NCBI RefSeq assembly: GCF_003672135.1
Contig: NC_039511.1
Location: 5,916,464-5,980,463 of the forward strand
Direction of reading: 5' to 3'
DNA: 64,000 nucleotides
Source of the DNA: Ooceraea biroi
Lineage: Eukaryota > Arthropoda > Insecta > Hymenoptera > Formicidae
Of this stretch, positions 62,201-64,000 are shown piece by piece. Position 1 is the stretch's first letter. Each line of letters opens with the position of its first letter. The notes beneath the pieces were generated by a model. That model was not told the DNA's origin. It searched no databases and saw nothing but the letters and a program-made list of their open reading frames with translations. The translations under genes and the position numbers were made by a program.

Positions 62201-64000
62201 TGCATTTGGCGTACCGCTTTTCTCGGCAAGAGATAGCAGTCATTAATGGAATCGAGGATTCTAAGAACAAAGAAATTATTTCCGACAATTAGTATCGCTT
62301 TCTAAATATAATTACGACTCGTTTTAGAGACGCTGTCACGTACGCCCAGATTGGCGCCGCGAGGAGACTCGCTCTCGAACATCGCGTATCGCGAGATATT
62401 GCGATTGCAGTTTCGCGATTTTCACCGCAACGCAGCACGGCACAGCGCGGCAATTGACCGCTGGCGCATCCGTCGCCGTTATTACTGCGGGTATTGATAA
62501 TGCGGACGCAGCTCGTGACCGGAAATCATTGTAAATCCGCGCATCGGGCGAATGTGACTTTTGCGGTCCCCCGGTGCAGCTGCTTGCTCCGAGCCGGCCA
62601 CTTCAGCTTCTCTGGCCTCTCTCGCTTTCTAAATCGCGGGAGGTTCGATAATGATACTTCAATCTCCAGCGACATGATTTAATTACTTAATTGCCTTAAA
62701 AATAATTTATGGAGTAGTATACTCCTTATTATTATTTTTTTTTAATTTATTAGCTATCGTACAATTTTATGGACAATACGTCGATAGGCGCACGAACGAT
62801 AATATTTTTAAGTATTGTGTCATTGAACCGCGAGAGTTTCCTTCCCGTAGCATGAGGAATCTGCGTGAAATGTTGAAAGGGAAATCTTGCTCAGTCGGGT
62901 TTATCGAGATATTCGAGACACAGTAGACATAGTAGAAAACATCTTCATGTGTTCTAATGTCTATCTGTATGTTTTATCTTAGGTGTTTTAGGTTGGATTT
63001 TTATCGAGCATAATGAGAGAAAATTTACTTATATTATTTTATAGGACATACTTAATTCTAGGAGTTTATAAAGAAAATAAAATGACATTTCCATCTTTTA
63101 ATTGATACGGAAAATTCTCTTCAAGATCAATGCTGAATTATGAAAACAATTGTACTTCATTACGAGCTCAAGAAGTTTCGTTCTAAATTTATGTAAATGC
63201 TTCAGCACGACTCATTGCACGACTTCAAGATTCTCCTTTGATTTTCTCGTTGAATGCCATTTTCGAAATAAATCTGGTCAAATCTCATTTCCGCAATGCA
63301 TTTAATAAACGTTTGCGGGAAACGCATAAAGTAAACACTCGTGAATCCCTTTAACGCGTCAAGAAGTTTACTAAATCAAAACCATAAACTAGGTCAGCGC
63401 ACCAATCATTGCGAGACGAGAAATTGCAGCAACTTCATAAAATAATGAGGTTTTCAGCATTCCACTTGACCGACAATCGTAACAACCATGACTTTCAAAT
63501 CTAAATATCTTATTTATGTTCATTGATTGTGAAGAGAATACGTTGTCAATAAAATTTATTGTGACTCTTTATTAGCAAACTTTTCATCAGTCTTTTCTGA
63601 CCGAATTATACATAATGTGCAGTCACATTTTCTAACTTACTCGCTCTCTCTCTCTCTTTGTCTGTCTGTCTCTGTCTTTCTATTCATCAAATTATCATTT
63701 ATTATTCTTATTAAAATCATTATCCAGAATACGGCATTGAAATAAAAAATTCAACTTGCTTTCAAGCAAAGCTACTAGATTATTATGTCGTTATGTTGTG
63801 CTATTTATAGTGTAAAAATATTCCATCTTGATGAAAGTTTCAAGGTTTCTTGTGTCCAGTACTTGTAGTTTAACCAATCAGTCACTTACTTTTCGCAGCC
63901 CAGAGCTTTCCGTTCCTCAAGCCATCGAGGAACCTTTCCATGTCTCTTCGACATTCGTCTTGAAGTTTGCCGGGCACTCTGGTCCACCTAAGAGGATCAT
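40669..64000 (-). CDS. Nose resistant to fluoxetine (NRF-6)-like acyltransferase, 5' end outside window
   Basis: Eleven coding exons keep reading phase at every junction: 63890-64000 (partial), 60581-60780, 58101-58300, 44273-44520, 44006-44176, 43644-43737, 43460-43579, 43087-43252, 42365-42540, 41613-41742 and 40669-41229. They encode about 720 residues up to TAG. The order is that of the family. The N-terminal Cys-containing NRF domain (LWAAKMSDASG, LGLCLPGTC) is probably luminal or extracellular. A first membrane helix and a variable hydrophilic linker follow, then the multi-pass acyltransferase-3 domain (HGLRVFSLGW, FSVDTFFFISG, WSWYMANDTQFY, DKPWLRAGPYFIG, SRLTYCAYLVHP, IAFEAPVV). Nematode NRF-6 and its insect relatives are thought to move or modify lipids at membranes. 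The substrate is unknown. All family landmarks are intact, so the gene looks functional. The signal peptide lies beyond the right edge. Confidence 0.93.
41613..41742 (-). CDS. NRF-6-like gene exon (DKPW motif)
   Basis: The exon is entered at phase 2 (AG|G) and left at phase 0, with donor GTGAGT. It contains the family motif LYDKPWLRAGPYFIGTITGY followed by ILFKTK, the loop and helix that come before the final helices. Confidence 0.92.
42365..42540 (-). CDS. NRF-6-like gene exon (WSWYMAND motif)
   Basis: The exon runs from phase 0 to phase 2. It opens with CMLWSWYMANDTQFYVLG, the most conserved stretch of the acyltransferase-3 domain in this family. A Leu-rich helix and an SSWFTTFSIAYSNDYVAR segment follow. 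Confidence 0.93.
43087..43252 (-). CDS. NRF-6-like gene exon (LTPAY / CEKFWWRNALY)
   Basis: The exon is entered at phase 2 (AG|G) and left at phase 0. It completes the FIRLTPAY helix start, then a loop with EIAIKQAQAKTVFSPVI, then CEKFWWRNALYLNSLYP, the Cys/Trp motif that precedes the WSWY exon in the family. Confidence 0.92.
43365..43425. repeat. AT-rich tandem repeat in intron
   Basis: Units of AGAATTATATATTATATTAT are repeated about two and a half times in the intron between exons 43460-43579 and 43087-43252. Confidence 0.7.
43460..43579 (-). CDS. NRF-6-like gene exon (SGLLVTILFYR)
   Basis: The exon runs from phase 2 to phase 2. It encodes SGLLVTILFYRSLGN, a short hydrophilic loop (FTTEKGNFLKTSSTK), and the helix FIIMILYRFIR, continuing the helix begun in the previous exon. 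Confidence 0.9.
43644..43737 (-). CDS. NRF-6-like gene exon (SVDTFFFIS)
   Basis: The exon is entered at phase 1 and left at phase 2. It reads ENKMLRMVTERNFMFQTISN, then ATFSVDTFFFIS. The VDTFFFISG motif is diagnostic for the acyltransferase-3 domain of NRF-like proteins. Confidence 0.93.
44006..44176 (-). CDS. NRF-6-like gene exon (HGLRVFSLGW)
   Basis: The exon is entered at phase 1 and left at phase 1. It reads FWLRCLLAFSPIVNGSKIIS, then LTCLHGLRVFSLGWVVMVHT and YLQVFSIAG. The HGLR motif and the following His are the conserved start of the acyltransferase-3 domain and probably part of the active site. Confidence 0.93.
44273..44520 (-). CDS. NRF-6-like gene exon (first membrane helix and variable linker)
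   Basis: The exon is entered at phase 2 and left at phase 1 (donor GTGAAG). It encodes a hydrophobic helix (GIAGAILVLMICATVY) followed by about 60 hydrophilic residues rich in Asn, Gln, Lys and Asp (SVRDVESSSVSNNNDKTNDF). This is the poorly conserved linker between the NRF and acyltransferase-3 domains. It joins exon 58101-58300 across 13.6 kb in matching phase. Confidence 0.87.
44521..47100. other. Intron of the NRF-6-like gene, proximal part
   Basis: AT-rich intron with a (CT)n microsatellite at 45080-45108. No exon or mobile element was recognised. Confidence 0.45.
45080..45108. repeat. (CT)n microsatellite
   Basis: TCCCTCTCTCTCTCTCTCCC and following CT units form a simple repeat in the long intron. 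Confidence 0.9.
47129..47192. repeat. 15-bp direct repeats around a transposon-end-like segment
   Basis: TACATTATAATGTGA occurs twice. The copies flank a segment (ATTTTTTCTTTTTTTAAAAA then GGTTTTTGTAGGG) that resembles the terminal sequence of the fold-back element at 51575-52114. This could be a solo end with a target duplication. Confidence 0.4.
47192..48227. repeat. Outer inverted repeat enclosing the pogo-like element
   Basis: Positions 47192-47231 (GAAATGGATCGAAAGC, AAAAAAGATGGATAA, ...) are about 80% identical to the reverse complement of 48188-48227. The pair lies outside the terminal repeats and TA duplications of the element in between. So the transposon either sits in the middle of an older fold-back or has extended ends. 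Confidence 0.55.
47273..48181 (+). mobile_element. pogo/Tigger-like DNA transposon remnant
   Basis: Terminal inverted repeats of about 25 bp (left GAGGAGAATCCCCTATTATG, right reverse complement GAGGAAAGTCCCCGATTATG) are flanked on both sides by TA, the target duplication of the Tc1/mariner/pogo superfamily. Inside, ATG at 47460 opens a six-codon exon with a consensus donor. At 47824-47890 a broken frame (TRKR, stop, QWNREDLAKAVAAVF) matches the start of the pipsqueak-type HTH of pogo/Tigger transposases. Internal copies of AATATGAGATA resemble the ends. Most of the transposase, including the DDE domain, is missing, so the element is non-autonomous. Confidence 0.75.
48276..48372 (+). repeat. 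Dispersed repeat, copy 1
   Basis: TCGCAGTGATCGCAAAAACG begins a segment of about 95 bases that recurs at 48879-48992 with many substitutions and small indels. Both copies translate to AVIAKTLGI in one frame, but neither has a gene context. Confidence 0.6.
48490..48760. other. GC-rich intronic block, nature unknown
   Basis: This CpG-rich block lies between the two dispersed repeat copies. No convincing frame was found. It is either part of the same mobile element or a conserved non-coding block. Confidence 0.3.
48879..48992 (+). repeat. Dispersed repeat, copy 2
   Basis: Direct-orientation relative of 48276-48372. The frame around it (48826-49125, 99 codons) is open but has no family match. 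It may be a piece of an unrecognised transposon. Confidence 0.55.
50016..50367 (+). pseudogene. HUWE1: Truncated HUWE1 (HECT E3 ligase) copy, two exon fragments
   Basis: The plus strand encodes ALKHIISNAEYYGPGVFLLA, then VFQKPGILSSLQDTGLTD and LHALLIK (50022-50180). It continues after 148 bases at 50329 with VLATREVLGSSPN, followed by GTAAGT. This order matches the N-terminal conserved region (DUF908/DUF913) of HUWE1, where LHALLIK is followed by VPATREVLGSLPN. The gap has intron borders (TATTTTAG acceptor), so the copy arose by DNA duplication, not reverse transcription. It is a tiny part of a protein of more than 4,000 residues, has a one-codon deletion and substitutions, and lies antisense inside another gene's intron. 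It is therefore a pseudogene fragment. Confidence 0.8.
50402..50545. mobile_element. Small fold-back element
   Basis: GCACACTGCAATTGCGCACA and the following TGGTGCACTAGACCA pair with the right arm (TGGCCTAGTGCGCC, TTGTGCGCAATTGCA) with few mismatches. The loop contains TTAGGTTAGGTTA. It is probably a short non-autonomous element inserted downstream of the HUWE1 fragment. Confidence 0.5.
50604..50800 (+). pseudogene. Coding-like fragment, family unknown
   Basis: After a TAG, 65 codons read as a charged helical protein (ARRQAEERINMLDKMTNDKI, then KKFVEDLEELTEGYKSV, then VHKKMEEFVENVE). It follows a possible acceptor (AAAACAG) and lies just downstream of the HUWE1 fragment. It may be another piece of duplicated coding DNA. 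The end runs into a G-rich tract at about 50817. I do not recognise the family. Confidence 0.35.
50801..51340. other. Repeat-like block, unclassified
   Basis: It starts with a G-run and continues with CpG-containing sequence resembling the edge of a mobile element (GTGGCGTAGCCAGACC at its start). Internal frames have no family match. Confidence 0.3.
51345..51420. repeat. AT-rich tandem repeat, about 33-bp period
   Basis: ACGTATATTTATATTTTATT units are repeated about 2.3 times. Confidence 0.75.
51575..52114. mobile_element. 540-bp fold-back transposon with 206-bp arms
   Basis: The left arm (51575-51780, starting ATCCCTAAAAAACC) and right arm (51909-52114) are about 97% complementary, around a 128-bp centre. 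The ends carry poly-A/poly-T blocks and TACTTGGCGT occurs inside both arms. There is no coding frame. A part of the arm (TTTTTATGTACTTGGCGT) recurs alone at about 53509-53526, and an end-like segment at about 47145, so the family is present more than once in this intron. Confidence 0.75.
52615..52840 (+). repeat. Tandem duplication with (CGATACTTT)n and CTATAAAGAACA
   Basis: Two copies (about 52619-52750 and 52751-52840) share TTCGATACTT runs, CGATACCTG-CAATGG-TCAGC, CTGCAGCTATAAAGAACA and GTGAGACATGCGCGCGT. The second copy lacks about 20 bases. The TATAAA is placed as in a short promoter, but no transcript is implied. Confidence 0.7.
52848..53073 (+). repeat. Tandem duplication with TGGTTAGTACTGCG units
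   Basis: Two copies of about 120 bases (52848-52970 and 52971-53073) each hold two direct and one variant TGGTTAGTAC units. CAGGTTAGGTCG-CCGCGCAC and CAAAAACAA follow. This directly follows the preceding tandem repeat, suggesting a composite satellite-like element. Confidence 0.7.
53540..56680. other. CpG-rich part of the long intron
   Basis: Base composition shifts to clearly higher GC and CpG than the flanking AT-rich intron. Many overlapping frames of 60-136 codons appear on both strands, as expected where stop codons are rare. Most cannot be real together. One minus-strand segment (56454-56601) has start and donor context and is listed separately. It may be a regulatory region or an old insertion. 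Confidence 0.35.
56454..56601 (-). CDS. Weak candidate first coding exon inside the long intron
   Basis: ATG at 56601 opens 49 codons (MTEAMSLDLPKVREKAGGQW, then SRPIQTTDYDRSLDMYSKFA) ending in a consensus donor (GCAC before GTAAGC) at phase 1. The enclosing frame continues upstream without a stop for more than 20 codons. The exit phase does not fit the NRF-6-like intron (phase 2), so it would belong to a nested minus-strand transcript. No partner exon or family match was found. Confidence 0.2.
56681..58100. other. Intron, no element recognised
   Basis: AT-rich sequence with a short ATATATACATATATATAT run near 57162-57181 and a small perfect hairpin (GCTTACCG arms) at about 57627-57648. Confidence 0.4.
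58101..58300 (-). CDS. NRF-6-like gene exon (LGLCLPGTC)
   Basis: The exon is entered at phase 0 after CGTCAG and left at phase 2 before GTGAGT. It begins VFLGLCLPGTC, the paired-Cys motif of the NRF domain. A charged segment and VKIHIVTMKPVPSSNYCAWQ follow, with further conserved Cys and Trp residues likely in luminal disulfides. Confidence 0.92.
58301..60580. other. Intron of the NRF-6-like gene
   Basis: Mostly AT-rich. It holds the hairpin at 58661-58692. No exon was seen on either strand. Confidence 0.45.
58661..58692. repeat. Perfect 14-bp-arm hairpin with 4-base loop
   Basis: CAATGCATAAGCTG, GATT, then the exact reverse complement. The tight loop and perfect stem are unusual for unconstrained intron sequence. 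Confidence 0.8.
60581..60780 (-). CDS. NRF-6-like gene exon (DASG ... HWLGS region)
   Basis: The exon is entered at phase 1 (A|TG makes the Met of AKMSDASG) and left at phase 0 before GTGAGT. It reads SDASGRYSSQFHFGNGFWLG, then STLCKELNV and a PPFRLRFHVARLYLDLP block, the central NRF domain. Confidence 0.92.
60781..63889. other. Intron of the NRF-6-like gene
   Basis: The parts at about 60.84-61.55 kb and 62.33-62.65 kb are GC- and CpG-richer than the rest, and the longer frames there lie on both strands without splice support. A (CT)n microsatellite is at 63641-63682. Confidence 0.4.
63641..63682. repeat. (CT)n/(TCTG)n microsatellite
   Basis: CGCTCTCTCTCTCTCTTTG is followed by TCTGTCTGTCTCTGTC units. 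Confidence 0.9.
63890..64000 (-). CDS. NRF-6-like gene exon, cut or beginning near the window edge
   Basis: It reads RVPGKLQDECRRDMERFLDG, then LRNGKLWAAK, leaving at phase 1 before GTAAGT. This is the start of the NRF domain (conserved C..DM..F and LWA.K). A possible acceptor CTTAG at 63989-63988 would start the exon at 63987. The frame is also open to the edge, so the true start is undecided. Confidence 0.85.

Noticed and set aside
1..64000. tRNA, rRNA, snRNA genes and CRISPR arrays
   Set aside because: I looked for B-box-like GGTTCGAATCC sequences, rRNA blocks and regularly spaced repeats while reading and found none. A tRNAscan/Rfam run would be decisive.

Overview
The window looks like nuclear DNA of an insect, most likely a hymenopteran (ant-like). 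The reasons are AT-rich introns without strong CpG depletion, short exons with GT-AG introns, many decayed small DNA transposons, and a long gene of the insect/nematode NRF-6 ('nose resistant to fluoxetine') acyltransferase family. No bacterial, organellar or viral genes were seen. Species and chromosome cannot be read from the sequence.

Layout. Positions 1-165 are a near-perfect inverted repeat whose apical part carries, on the minus strand, the conserved core of a hammerhead ribozyme. Positions 1841-3144 (+) hold a compact four-exon SURF6 gene (nucleolar ribosome-biogenesis protein). From about 3.9 to 12.3 kb the minus strand carries the 3' part of an unidentified gene: a possible stalk exon, a clear single-pass membrane exon, a cytoplasmic-tail exon ending in a stop, and a further possible 3' terminal exon with a poly(A) signal. 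A 1-kb non-autonomous DNA transposon (4448-5461) sits inside it. From 12.3 to 40.4 kb I find no gene I can defend. That stretch holds a decayed LINE (about 26.97-27.6 kb), fold-back elements, perfect hairpins, microsatellites and a 360-bp diverged tandem duplication with two TATA-like boxes (36.72-37.44 kb).

Positions 40669-64000 (-) carry an NRF-6-like acyltransferase gene running off the right edge. Eleven coding exons were placed, and every junction keeps reading phase. They encode the C-terminal ~720 residues: the NRF domain, a variable luminal/linker exon, and the multi-pass acyltransferase-3 domain to the stop codon. The 13.6-kb intron between exons 44273-44520 and 58101-58300 has collected most of the transposon debris: a pogo/Tigger-like element with TA target duplication inside a larger inverted repeat, a truncated HUWE1 copy that keeps an intron, a 540-bp fold-back, and two adjacent tandem repeats.

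The two firm genes are unrelated housekeeping and membrane-lipid type functions on opposite strands. Nothing suggests that they work together. Exon borders, phases and hairpin pairings were derived by reading the sequence by eye. Family names come from remembered family motifs, not from a search.
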